From an uncultured Actinomyces sp. (GTDB lineage: Bacteria > Actinomycetota > Actinomycetes > Actinomycetales > Actinomycetaceae), in contig CABKMZ010000007.1 of NCBI GenBank assembly GCA_902373545.1, positions 1 through 46,544 of the forward strand: a stretch of 46,544 nt of DNA, written 5' to 3'. Positions within the stretch are counted from its first letter, which is position 1. The number at the start of each line of letters is the position of its first letter. The position numbers and the translations under genes are program-made. This document shows positions 27,201 to 35,238 of this stretch, piece after piece. The notes beneath the pieces were generated by a model. That model had not been told where the DNA came from. It ran no database searches and saw only the letters and a list, made by a program, of their open reading frames with translations.

Positions 27201-28095
27201 GCCTGCGCAGCAGGAGGAAGCCCCTGCCCAGCAGGAGGAAGCCGTCGCCCCGGAGGCAGCCCCGGAGCCGCCGCCAGCGCCTGCGCAGCAGGAGGAAGCC
27301 CCTGCCCAGCAGGAGGAAGCCGTCGCCCCGGAGGCAGCCCCGGAGCCGCCGCCAGCGCCTGCGCAGCAGGAGGAAGCCCCTGTGGAGAGCTCGCCTGAGC
27401 CTGCGCAGGAGGAACAAACCCCCGACGAGCCGTCCATCCACCCCGGCTGGTACGCGGTCGCCGAAGAGGCGCGCCTCGAGGAGGAAATCCGACCGACGCC
27501 CAAGATGGCGCCGCCGCGCGTGTCCATCATGGACTTCTTCCCGGCGGTGGCCCCCACCGGCGCTGAAGCGGCTATGCTGCGTGCGGTCACGGGCCAGATG
27601 CCGGTTATCGGGGACCACAAGGAGGACGAGGAATCCGCCTCCACTGACGAGGCCGTGGTTTCCTCCCTTGCATCCGCCGGGTCGGGCGACTCCGCCAAGG
27701 CTGAGCCCGCCAATGCTGAGCCCACCATGGCTGAGCCTGCACAGGCGGTTGCCGCGGACAGTGAGAGCACGCAGGTTCTCCCGACGCTTGAGGAGCCTCC
27801 CGTGCCCGACGAGACCCTCGTGATGGCGACGGCCGAGCAGGTGCCCGCCGCGACGCAAGCCGCGCAAAAGTCCTCTGTGCGGGAGGATGCTTCCACGGAA
27901 AAGGCTGCCCAGAAGGAAACCTCTGTGGAGGGACCCGGATCCAGCAAGGCCGTCGAACCCGCCAAGAGCGCCGAATCTGGCGAGGAAAAGTTCGAGAACG
28001 CTCCCGCGTCGAAGGGCTCGTCCAAGAAGGGCGGCTCGAAGAAGGGGACCAAGAAAAAGGGCTCGGGCAAGAAGCGTAAGTCCAAGAAAAAGTAA
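24220..28095 (+). CDS. MscS-family mechanosensitive channel with a very long repetitive tail
   Basis: The first 380 residues are an MscS-type channel that would release solutes on hypo-osmotic shock. Membrane segments lie near residues 36-63, 88-103, 114-140, 168-186 and 193-230. The pore helix and beta domain carry AGVISVIFGLAAQQTLGN and RVGDVVVAGDKKETG, with FENWTRR after it, as in MscS. The remaining roughly 900 residues are predicted disordered: a basic Arg/Lys stretch (about 450-480), then Glu/Ala/Pro-rich sequence with a 49-residue repeat (about 715-840) and a 26-residue repeat (about 970-1055), ending in a Lys/Gly/Ser-rich tail (SSKKGGSKKGTKKKGSGKK). MscS proteins are usually about 290-530 residues, so the tail is exceptional. 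The single frame is open throughout. Confidence 0.88.
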   Translation: MILSPVLGALAQASDALTLAAADPQSGAEAAVDTTIDVTLLFLGPIIGACLGVVASIVLSVLARRALAKSAMASSILNRVRRPAHFAFATWGAWVGLGIALVNPRLTDWGGASVTTFLMHLLLIVGLACMTWMGYSAAWVFEDAAKARQTSDNGLSRRFETRAQVLRRFAQVVIAVVGTIAIIGTFDAARHAMTTVLASAGVISVIFGLAAQQTLGNVVAGLQLAFTDAIRVGDVVVAGDKKETGSVEEITLSYVVVRIWDERRLIIPCRYFTQTPFENWTRRAAAQLGTVELKLDWSAPMTLIRAKVEKLLAATDLWDGRTWGVQITASDEYTVTVRVLASAKNSGDLSDLRAYLREHLITWIVTEEPWARPAQRIEPRQTVTVEQDMSREHIARLAAELAGISGTNEAVAATGSSSVLRGAEARESAGGTLGGAAAAEGAAGTVREQPKDAAHAARMVAARRKAKRARRRAMADRQRELADGKAPAPDETQVISKSALRKIIEAAGNKNPQLTQTLTATSIGRGERFFSGSADADERAAALSGPGEEVFAEREAHSRRVKERHEARKRRADEALDDEATAALAAVGVEPVEFDRDAEAVEQAQNERSDAQADAQAEGSAPEAPVAVPPAPAVAGAGAAGSVAAAAMTAANAAAQAASDPVEDAESEPVKAESASEEQDKPAESTPAETGEVEEAAAPVSVEDIKASDLAEEESVEQVEPAAETEPIEPAAADSDEPVKAEDAACVEPEVEVVEASDAAVAESVEQVEPAPETEPIEPAVADSDEPVKAEDAACVEPEVEVVEASDAAEEESVEQVEPAAETELIEPAVADSDEADKPEDTTPDEQATDGAPERETFVKQDDQELPTAETGNTGTANMVFAGRPALVPPPAPTPAEMAASNDGAPANKPEVQAAPAMPVAQPEKPEAPAAPVQPETPAAQLETASTPEEQEQLDRSEALAAPEPPAVPAQQEEAPAQQEEAVAPEAAPEPPPAPAQQEEAPAQQEEAVAPEAAPEPPPAPAQQEEAPAQQEEAVAPEAAPEPPPAPAQQEEAPVESSPEPAQEEQTPDEPSIHPGWYAVAEEARLEEEIRPTPKMAPPRVSIMDFFPAVAPTGAEAAMLRAVTGQMPVIGDHKEDEESASTDEAVVSSLASAGSGDSAKAEPANAEPTMAEPAQAVAADSESTQVLPTLEEPPVPDETLVMATAEQVPAATQAAQKSSVREDASTEKAAQKETSVEGPGSSKAVEPAKSAESGEEKFENAPASKGSSKKGGSKKGTKKKGSGKKRKSKKK
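26362..26735 (+). repeat. 147-bp tandem repeat in the mscS-like tail
   Basis: Copies begin at 26362, 26509 and 26656 (partial). They encode the 49-residue unit starting SVEQVEPAAETEPIEPA and containing VEPEVEVVEASDAA. Copies are nearly identical, indicating recent duplication. Confidence 0.9.
27127..27380 (+). repeat. 78-bp tandem repeat in the mscS-like tail
   Basis: The segment encoding AVAPEAAPEPPPAPAQQEEA recurs at 27163, 27241 and 27319 with a 26-residue period. The DNA copies are almost identical, so copy number probably varies between strains. Confidence 0.9.
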
Positions 28096-28239
28096 CGCTT
28101 CTCGCCCCGCTGACATCGAGAGGTGAGCGGACCCCGCCAGGGGCCACGGCCTCGTCGATCACACCGGCGAACCAACACCGCGCCGCCCGCGGCCGCACCC
28201 GAGAGTGCGCGCCCGCGGGCGGCGCGCGACAATGGAGGC

Positions 28240-28644
28240 ATGAATGCCACTGATCCCGCCGCCCGCACCGATGCGGAATGGAAGAAACTCCTGAGCCCCA
28301 TGCGCTACCACGTGCTGCGCGAAGCGGGTACGGAACGTCCCTTCACGGGCGAGCTCCTGGACGAGTCGCGCGCCGGCACCTACTCGTGCGCGGCGTGCGG
28401 CTCGAAGCTTTTTGACTCGGACACCAAGTTCGACTCGTCGTGCGGGTGGCCCTCCTTCTTCCAGGCGCACGAGGGCGCCACGACCGAGCGCGTGGACATG
28501 AGCCACGGCATGATCCGCACCGAGGTGCGCTGCGCGACCTGCGATTCCCACCTCGGCCACGTCTTCCCCGACGCCCCCGGACAGCCCACAGGCATGCGTT
28601 ACTGCATGAACTCGGCGGCGCTCACCTTCGCGCCCGCTTCGTGA
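28240..28644 (+). CDS. msrB: Peptide-methionine (R)-S-oxide reductase
   Basis: MsrB reduces the R epimer of methionine sulfoxide in proteins. The 134-residue protein has the two zinc-binding CxxC motifs (CAAC and CATC), the GWPSFF motif, HLGHVF, and the catalytic cysteine in [10 protein letters not shown]. The frame is open upstream to 28123, but ATG 28240 gives the standard N-terminus. GACAAT sits 6 nt before it, so the mRNA may be leaderless. The stop overlaps the next gene (GTGA). Confidence 0.95.
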   Translation: MNATDPAARTDAEWKKLLSPMRYHVLREAGTERPFTGELLDESRAGTYSCAACGSKLFDSDTKFDSSCGWPSFFQAHEGATTERVDMSHGMIRTEVRCATCDSHLGHVFPDAPGQPTGMRYCMNSAALTFAPAS

Positions 28645-29513
28645 GCGAGCGCCCCTCCGCGCCCGAGCGTGCCTTGGTCGCTGACCGCATCCCGCCCCAG
28701 CTGTACATCGTCGGCTCGGGCCTCATCCAGTACGTGGGTGCGGCGCTCGCGGTCGTCGCTTTCGCCTCCGTCGAGCCGGCGTCGGTCGCGTGGTGGCGCG
28801 TCCTGACGGGCGCGCTCGTCCTCCTCGCGTGGAAGCGCCCGTGGCGCGGCGGCCTGACCCGCTCGGATCTGGCGATTTCCGCGCTGTTCGGCGTCATCGT
28901 GCTGGCCATGAACTCTTCGTTTTACGAGGCCATCGCCCGCCTGCCGCTGGGCACCGCCGTGTCCATCGAGTTCGTCGGCCCGGTCGCCGTCGCCGTTGTT
29001 CGAGGCCGTGGCTGGCGTCCGCGCGTCGCCGCAGTCCTTGCCTTTGCCGGGGTAGCCAGCATCGGCGGGCTCGCCCTGGATCTGTCGCAGCCGAGTGTGC
29101 GCGCGGGCCTGGCGTGGATTCTCCTGGCTGCCCTGGCGTGGGCGGCCTATATCGTGGTGGGGCAGCGGGCCTCGACGACTCGCGACGGGGTGACGAACCT
29201 GGCGCTTGGGTGCGCGTGGGGGTCTCTCTTCTTCGCGCCCATCCTCGGGCCGGGAGCGATGGCGGCCACGGCCTCGTGGGAGCTGATCGCCATCGTCATC
29301 GGCGTCGGCCTGCTGTCCACGGCGATTCCCTACAGCTTCGAGGCGCTCGCGATGCGCCGCCTGGCAGCGCCCACGTTTGCGCTGTTCGCCGCGATTCTCC
29401 CCGCGACGTCCGCGCTGGTCGGGGCCGTCATGCTCCGCCAGATCCCCGGCGTCTTCGAGCTGATCGGCCTGGTCCTGGTGTCGGCCGCGGTCTGGCTGGC
29501 CTCGCGCGAGTGA
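28641..29513 (+). CDS. EamA-family transporter (RhtA-like amino-acid/metabolite exporter)
   Basis: This 290-residue integral membrane protein has about ten transmembrane helices in two EamA repeats, with the motifs [31 protein letters not shown] and [17 protein letters not shown], which resemble RhtA threonine/homoserine exporters. The start is GTG at 28641, overlapping msrB by 4 bp, so the two are probably co-translated. The substrate is not determinable from sequence. Confidence 0.85.
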   Translation: MSERPSAPERALVADRIPPQLYIVGSGLIQYVGAALAVVAFASVEPASVAWWRVLTGALVLLAWKRPWRGGLTRSDLAISALFGVIVLAMNSSFYEAIARLPLGTAVSIEFVGPVAVAVVRGRGWRPRVAAVLAFAGVASIGGLALDLSQPSVRAGLAWILLAALAWAAYIVVGQRASTTRDGVTNLALGCAWGSLFFAPILGPGAMAATASWELIAIVIGVGLLSTAIPYSFEALAMRRLAAPTFALFAAILPATSALVGAVMLRQIPGVFELIGLVLVSAAVWLASRE

Positions 29514-29539
29514 GGGCCAGTGGTGGGCGTTTTGCGGGT

Positions 29540-29581
29540 CGGGCAGCCCCATCCCAACGGCGGGCAGCCCCATCCCAACGG
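29540..29581. repeat. 21-bp perfect tandem duplication
   Basis: Two perfect copies of a 21-bp unit starting CGGGCAGCCCCATCC (29540-29560 and 29561-29581) lie 26 bp after the exporter stop. They are non-coding. Confidence 0.9.
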
Positions 29582-29643
29582 ATAGTCGTGGCCGGGCCAT
29601 GAAAGATGGTGCCTTCCGCTGAATTCATCGCGATGAGGCGCCC

Positions 29644-29768
29644 GATCTGGATAGGTTGTGACGATCTGGATAGGTTGTGATGATCTGGATAGGTTATTAA
29701 CCTATCCAGATGCGTGTTACCTATCCAGATGCGCGTTACCTATCCGGATGCGCGTTACCTATCCAGAA
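29644..29768. repeat. Seven 19-bp iterated elements in opposed orientation with a central palindrome
   Basis: Three direct copies beginning GATCTGGATAGGTT start at 29644, 29663 and 29682. They face four inverted copies beginning ACCTATCCAGATG at 29700, 29719, 29738 and 29757. At the junction, 14-bp perfect arms (ATCTGGATAGGTTA and its complement, 29683-29696 and 29698-29711) flank a single base. The block lies between the convergent exporter and MFS genes, so it is not at a promoter. As RNA it would form a long imperfect hairpin and might serve as a two-way terminator; a protein-binding array is the alternative. Confidence 0.9.
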
Positions 29769-29829
29769 CATGCCGGTGCGCCGGGCGCGGGTGACGCCGC
29801 AACACGGTGGATGGGGTGCTGACGCCTCG

Positions 29830-31074
29830 TCAGTCGAGGCTGAGGTGGCGCGGTGTGTGCGTGCCGCCGAGGGCGATCACCCAGAACGCGAACCACGCCC
29901 CGGCGGAGCCGACGATCATGACGAGCACCATCGGCACGGCGCTGTCGCCGCCCGAGGTCGCCAGGGGAGCGGCGATGCCGTTCGCGATCGACTGGAACAC
30001 GCCCATCACGGACGAGGCCGTCCCCGCGTGCTCGCGCGCCTCGCTCATTGCCTGCGCGCCCGAGTTGCCGAAAATAAACGCGTTCGCCGTCATGATGAGC
30101 GCGAAGCCCACGCACGTGAGGATCAGCGGCAGGTCGAGGAGGAACGTCGAGATCGCCAGCGTCACCACGCCGGTCGCCGCGATCGTGAGGCCCGCGATGA
30201 TGAGCGTGCGCGGGGTGAAGTGCGAGATCATGCGCACGTTGACCAGCGCGAAGCCGGTCGACAGCAGCGCGTTAAACGCAAACACCCACGCGAAAGCCAT
30301 GGGGGACAGGCCCAGCGGCCCCTGCAGCACGTAGGTGGCGTTCGAAATGTAGCCGAACATGCAGAAGCTCGAGAAGGCGTTGGTCAGCATGAAGCCGACG
30401 AAGGGGCGGATGCGTACGACCTGGACGAGGCCGTGGAAGAACCGCGGAATACCGCCGGGGTGGCGGCGCTCCTCGGGCAGGGACTCGGGCACGACGAACC
30501 ACGCGAGGGCCGCCATGAGCAGCGTGAAGGCGGCGAGCGCCCAGAAGACGACCCTCCACGTCGCGTGCGTGATGATGAATGCGCCGAGGACCGGGGCGAG
30601 CATCGGAGCGAAGCCGACGATCGCCTGGAGGAGGCTCATCGCGCGAGCCAGCGTCTTGCCGTGCGCGACGTCGACGAGGATCGCGCGGCCCACCGAGGAG
30701 GCGATGCCGCCGCCGAGACCCTGGAAGACTCGGCCTACGAGGAGCACCCAGATGTTAGGTGTGAACACGCAGATCATGGAGCCGACGAGGGCGATAATGC
30801 CGCCCGCGACGATGGGGCGGCGGCGCCCGATCTGGTCCGAGATGGCGCCGCCCAGGACCTGGCCGGACGCGTAGCCCACGAAGAAGGTCGTGAGCGTGAA
30901 CCCGAGCATCGTCGAGTTCGTTGCCAGGTCCACCGTGATCTGCGGGAACGCTGCCGAGTACATATCGGTCGCCATCGGGGGCACGGCGTTCTGCACGGCC
31001 AGCGTGATCAGCAGGGCAACCGTGAGCGCCCCGCCGACGATTCCGCCGTGGTCCCGGGTGTCGTTAGTCGTCAT
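29830..31074 (-). CDS. MFS transporter, Bcr/CflA drug-efflux type
   Basis: The 414-residue protein has 12 predicted transmembrane helices. MFS motif A is GGAISDQIGRRRPI after helix 2, and MFS DHA1 features such as GFAPMLAPVLGAFI after helix 5 match Bcr/CflA-type exporters. ATG at 31074 gives a normal N-terminus; an in-frame ATG at 31134 would add a poor 20-residue leader. CACAAT lies 6 nt before the ATG, so the mRNA may be leaderless. The substrate is unknown. Confidence 0.88.
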   Translation of the reverse strand: MTTNDTRDHGGIVGGALTVALLITLAVQNAVPPMATDMYSAAFPQITVDLATNSTMLGFTLTTFFVGYASGQVLGGAISDQIGRRRPIVAGGIIALVGSMICVFTPNIWVLLVGRVFQGLGGGIASSVGRAILVDVAHGKTLARAMSLLQAIVGFAPMLAPVLGAFIITHATWRVVFWALAAFTLLMAALAWFVVPESLPEERRHPGGIPRFFHGLVQVVRIRPFVGFMLTNAFSSFCMFGYISNATYVLQGPLGLSPMAFAWVFAFNALLSTGFALVNVRMISHFTPRTLIIAGLTIAATGVVTLAISTFLLDLPLILTCVGFALIMTANAFIFGNSGAQAMSEAREHAGTASSVMGVFQSIANGIAAPLATSGGDSAVPMVLVMIVGSAGAWFAFWVIALGGTHTPRHLSLD

Positions 31075-31213
31075 GGTGCGATTGTGTACCCTTGGGGACG
31101 CCAAATAGATGAATCGGTCGATTATTTGACGCATCTCGCACGTCGCAGGGCCTGACGTGCGTACATGTGCACTGGTGGGCAGTGCTCCTGACGCGCAAAC
31201 GCCTCGACCGAGC

Positions 31214-33277
31214 TCACTCCCCGTCTGCGCGTGCCTCCAACGCGTCCGCCGCGGCCTCGATGTCCTCTAGTGGCGGGCATGAAGGCGCCACGGCGTTGCC
31301 CGACGCGGCGAGCACTTCGGCACAGTTAGCCAGCAGGACAGAACGCTCGAACGGCGTTCCTAGAGCAAGGGAGGCGGCCAGGACCCCGGAGTAGACGTGC
31401 CTCGCCTCGGGTAGGTCGGTCTTGTTCGTGGAAGGCGCCGGAATGTGGGTGGATGTGGACCACACGAAGCGTCCTCTGCCATGCGTAGGTCTGCCGATGT
31501 AGGCACCGGCGGTGCCCGTACGGATAATCGAATGGCTATCGAACAGTCTGCAGATTTCCTCCGCCGCCCCGTCCGGGGTGCGGCAAGCATCGAAGGCGGA
31601 TCGGTCACCGACGACACTCGTGCCGAGGCTGCTGGCCTCCTCCTGTGTCATCACGAGGACAACATTGTCGGAGCGCAGCCCGAATGGCGTCCGAGCAGCC
31701 CTGGACGGGTCAACAACAATGCGCACATACTCGGGGAGGGCCAGCAGTGCTTCCGTCGCTGGCACGGAGTTCGGGTGGGTTTTACCGTAGCCTGTTCCCA
31801 CTAGTGTCCCGTCAATGTAGAGCACGTCCGAGGGGCCCAGAGTCTGGGCGACCTCAGCCCAGCCGCGCCGTGGGGCGGCGTATTCGGCACCGTTGGTTGT
31901 GATGGTGTAGTGTGCCCCCGCGTTGTCGGTGATCGTCACTTGGTAGCCGTTGTCCATGCCGGGTACGCGCGGTCCCGCGTCAACGATTCCCTCGTGTCGC
32001 AGACACTCTTCGATGAGCGAGGCATGGGGACCTTCGCCGATTGGACTCAGGGACACGGCCTCGACTCCCATGCGCCGAGCGGCACGCAGGACCTCAATGT
32101 TCCCGGTCAAGCGCATCCCCTCATCGTCGGCCCACACGTCCCCTCCCGCCTCGGGGAAGGAAGCTGTGCGTAGCGACTGGTTGAGCATGAGCTGCCCCAT
32201 GAAGATGAGACGCCCAGCTGGAGCATCGGCGCGCACGGGACCGAGTGGGGTCGGTGGGGACACCTGTTCGAACAACGACTGGCGCGTGCGCAGGGAAGAA
32301 CCGGGTTCCTCGAAAGATGAGGGGCCGGAGGGGGCGATCTCCAGCTCGACGTATTCGGCCTGTTCGCGCGGATCGCCGGGGGCAGGTGGACGCAGCGCGA
32401 CGAGCTCACGGGCGACAGCGGACAGATCGATGTTATTGACCTCTTCCACGGCATCCAGGGGGTCATCTCGAAACGCAGAGGCCCCGAGGACGGATCCCAT
32501 CAGGGCAGCAACAAGTGCACTGCACGAGGTGGTGTCGCCTCCCAGGCGAGCGACGTAGGGTGAAAAACCGAGTAGGACATGAAGAGTAAAGGCGAGCGCG
32601 AAAGGAACGATCTGTGTGGGGGTCGAGGGGTGCCCGAACGCCTTGGTGAACTCGGAGAAATACATGGATCGCTGGCACGACACAACGTTCGCCGCGCGTC
32701 GCGTCGTCGCCAGCACGTCAGGCTCTGCACTCCAGGATCCCCGCTGTTCCATGGACGCCACGTAGTTAACGGTCTCCCACAGGACACCCCTGATGTCCAT
32801 GGGTCGAGAATCTGGCCAGTCGAGGCCGATCGAGATGAAGGCGGCGATCAGCGCGGCGGCCTGGAACTCCTGCCGCGTTGTGGGCCCCTCCGCGCATGCC
32901 TCCCATACGGCGTCCGCAAAGGCCTCGGGATCCTGTGTCGAAGTTGCGATACCGACGGGAATCGCGCGCAGCACGCAACGTCTCGCGTGCGTGTGATCCG
33001 TTGGAGAGTGAGCGTTGTCAGCGGCGACTGGGAAGGAGAACGATCCACCCAGCAGGGCCGAGGCCTCGGCTAGGATCTCGCGGGTCACCTCCGTGACAGT
33101 ACCCGCGGGCGCGCCCGGCATTGTGGTGTGTGAAGCGTCTGCATCAATTAGTTCTCTGAAATCGCCGTAGACGCTCGTGATCTGCTCGGGGGTCATGCCG
33201 CAGGTCGGCATGGCCAGCGCGTCGGCGTACGCAGCGCCCACCAGCACCGCGCGGGCGCGCTCAGAGCGTGTGTCCAT
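31214..33277 (-). CDS. ARH-PfkB fusion paralogue 4, probable pseudoenzyme
   Basis: Last of four tandem paralogues. The start at 33277 has AGGAGA upstream and lies 11 nt after the preceding stop. The 687-residue protein keeps both folds but has lost catalytic motifs. In the ARH half, the DDT motif is replaced by TEVTRE; the second metal motif survives partly as RLGGDTTS. In the kinase half, the DTxGAGD signature is gone (LPEARHVYSG before VLAASLALG), and the sugar-binding GGG loop reads LTGN. The fold motif GPRVPGMDNGYQV and the SFEEPGSSLRTRQ...PTPLG linker are retained. A conserved non-catalytic role is more likely than random decay, because the frame is intact. Confidence 0.78.
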   Translation of the reverse strand: MDTRSERARAVLVGAAYADALAMPTCGMTPEQITSVYGDFRELIDADASHTTMPGAPAGTVTEVTREILAEASALLGGSFSFPVAADNAHSPTDHTHARRCVLRAIPVGIATSTQDPEAFADAVWEACAEGPTTRQEFQAAALIAAFISIGLDWPDSRPMDIRGVLWETVNYVASMEQRGSWSAEPDVLATTRRAANVVSCQRSMYFSEFTKAFGHPSTPTQIVPFALAFTLHVLLGFSPYVARLGGDTTSCSALVAALMGSVLGASAFRDDPLDAVEEVNNIDLSAVARELVALRPPAPGDPREQAEYVELEIAPSGPSSFEEPGSSLRTRQSLFEQVSPPTPLGPVRADAPAGRLIFMGQLMLNQSLRTASFPEAGGDVWADDEGMRLTGNIEVLRAARRMGVEAVSLSPIGEGPHASLIEECLRHEGIVDAGPRVPGMDNGYQVTITDNAGAHYTITTNGAEYAAPRRGWAEVAQTLGPSDVLYIDGTLVGTGYGKTHPNSVPATEALLALPEYVRIVVDPSRAARTPFGLRSDNVVLVMTQEEASSLGTSVVGDRSAFDACRTPDGAAEEICRLFDSHSIIRTGTAGAYIGRPTHGRGRFVWSTSTHIPAPSTNKTDLPEARHVYSGVLAASLALGTPFERSVLLANCAEVLAASGNAVAPSCPPLEDIEAAADALEARADGE

Positions 33278-33288
33278 GTTGCATTCTC

Positions 33289-35223
33289 CTATTCCGCAGC
33301 AGTGTCCGCGGCGAGTGCGTCCGCCGCGGCCTCGATGTCCTCGCGCGTCGGGCACGATGCCGGACCTGGCATGGTCGAGGCCAGGGCGCCCGCGCAATTC
33401 GCCAGAAGGATGCACCGCTCGAGGGTTTGCCCCTGTGCGAGGGCGGCCGCCAACACGCCATAGCGTGCGTGCTGGGACCCCAATCGATCCGTCGGTTCGA
33501 CGGTCGGCGCTGGGAACCGGGTGACGTACGAAACTTCTGAGGTCTTGGCGCGCAGTGGGCGCGCGAGGTAGGACTCGTCTGTCTCTGTGTCGATCAGCGT
33601 ATAGCGGCCAAACATGTCTTCGACGAAACCGGCGGCGCGCTCCGGGTCCTGGCTGGCATCAAAAGCCGAACGATCGCACACGATAGGCTCGCACAGGCCC
33701 TGCACTCCCCGCTGATGCAGCACCATGATCACGTTGTCTTTGGGAAGACGTGCAGGCCCGGCCTCACGTCTCGATGCGTCCAGGACGACGCGCACGTGCT
33801 CCGGCAGGTGAACGAGTGCGTTCTCGGCAGCGGAGAGAACCTCCCGAGAACGCCTCACTGCGCCGTCGACGAACAGGACGTCGGAGGGTCCCAGCGTGCG
33901 GATCGCCTCGTCCCACGCGTGCTTGGGAACATTCTCGATGAATGAGATCTTCGAGCGGTGGAAGTCTCCGATAACGTTCGACACGTATCCGTTATCGCAC
34001 CCCCTCACACGCGGACCCGCGTCGATGATCCCCTCCCGAGCCAGTGCCTCGGCGATGATCGATGCGCGCGGCCCCTCACCGATCGGGCTGAGGCTCACGA
34101 CCTCGACGCCCATGGCTCGGGCGGCTCGCATGGCCGTCACACAAATGTCAATCTGGACGCCTTCACGGGTAGCCCTCTCGTCCCCGCTGGGCAGAGGTTC
34201 GTCCGCGGACTGTCGGTCGTACCTGAGCGTTAGCTCGTTCATGAAGACGACGCGACCTGCGGGCGCATCGCCCCTGGCCGGGCCGAGCGGAGTCGGCTTG
34301 CTCTCCGGCTCGAAGGGGGCAGCTCGAGTGAGAATCGTCGACCCGGGGGCTTCGAAGGAAGACCAGCCGCCGTTCGAAGGGGCTGAAGCCGAGTGTCCGA
34401 CGGCTCGCCGTAGCCAGCTCTCGGGGGTGGGAGGACGCAGCTCGAGCAGCTGCCCGGTGACCCCGAGCAGATCGAGTTGAGAGTACCGCTCCACCCATTC
34501 CATCGAGCTGTAAGAGAAGTAACGACCGGGTGGAGAGAAATTGAACAGAAGCTCCGAAATGATGCGCAGCAGCCTCGGCTCACCGCACAACTTGCCCAAC
34601 TTGGTGGTGGGTATTGAACCGTAGCGATCACCGGGGACGAGGAAGGCCAGCGGAATAAGGAGAGACGACGGTGCATGGCCGGAAAGTTTGCGAGTCAACG
34701 GGTTGATGGGCACGTAGCTATCGACCCGTACGGAGTTGGCCTGGAAGTTCAACGCTAGCCGCGTTGCCGTCAGGACATCGGGACCGTCCTCTGGCTCACC
34801 GCGCGGTGTCATGTCTGAGACGATCTGGACAGCCTCAACGAGGTGAATGTCGCGAGGTTCGATGGATAAGGACACCGCCGTCGCGAGAAGCGCAGCCGCC
34901 TGAAATTCGTTCCGAGTCGTGCATCCGCACGCCGCCCACACGGTGTCTGCGAGGGCCTCGGGGTCAAGTGTCGACATCGCAATACCGATGGGTACCGCGC
35001 ACAAGAGGCGATCGAGCGCACTCGCGGCGGGGGCGTGCCACTCGCCTGAACGAATAGCGTGGGCACCACCCGGGCCTCGCGTCAGCTGCGTGGCGACGGC
35101 CATGGCCTGCCTCGTCGCCTCCGATACCGTTTTCGTCGGCGCTTCCGGGGTAACAGGGTTGGCCATATCCGCGCGGACGAGGGCTGCCATTGCTGCGATT
35201 GCGCGGGGGAGTCGTGGATCCAT
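33289..35223 (-). CDS. ARH-PfkB fusion paralogue 3, probable pseudoenzyme
   Basis: The 644-residue paralogue starts at 35223 with AAGGAGA upstream, 15 nt after the preceding stop. The N-terminal ARH domain lacks GDALG and DDT motifs and has no GGDTDT (KLCGEPRLLR at the equivalent place). The PfkB half lacks DTxGAGD (DRLGSQHARYGVLAAALAQG). The linker SFEAPGSTILTR...PTPLG and the core GPRVRGCDNGYV are shared with paralogues 2 and 4. It is the most diverged of the four. Confidence 0.75.
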   Translation of the reverse strand: MDPRLPRAIAAMAALVRADMANPVTPEAPTKTVSEATRQAMAVATQLTRGPGGAHAIRSGEWHAPAASALDRLLCAVPIGIAMSTLDPEALADTVWAACGCTTRNEFQAAALLATAVSLSIEPRDIHLVEAVQIVSDMTPRGEPEDGPDVLTATRLALNFQANSVRVDSYVPINPLTRKLSGHAPSSLLIPLAFLVPGDRYGSIPTTKLGKLCGEPRLLRIISELLFNFSPPGRYFSYSSMEWVERYSQLDLLGVTGQLLELRPPTPESWLRRAVGHSASAPSNGGWSSFEAPGSTILTRAAPFEPESKPTPLGPARGDAPAGRVVFMNELTLRYDRQSADEPLPSGDERATREGVQIDICVTAMRAARAMGVEVVSLSPIGEGPRASIIAEALAREGIIDAGPRVRGCDNGYVSNVIGDFHRSKISFIENVPKHAWDEAIRTLGPSDVLFVDGAVRRSREVLSAAENALVHLPEHVRVVLDASRREAGPARLPKDNVIMVLHQRGVQGLCEPIVCDRSAFDASQDPERAAGFVEDMFGRYTLIDTETDESYLARPLRAKTSEVSYVTRFPAPTVEPTDRLGSQHARYGVLAAALAQGQTLERCILLANCAGALASTMPGPASCPTREDIEAAADALAADTAAE

Positions 35224-35238
35224 TCTCGTTTCTCCTTG

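Noticed and set aside
25717..28301. Minus-strand ORFs of about 740-800 codons opposite the mscS-like gene
   Set aside because: They are open only because the sense strand is GC-rich and repetitive. The plus frame carries MscS motifs, and the minus frames show low-complexity sequence without a domain.
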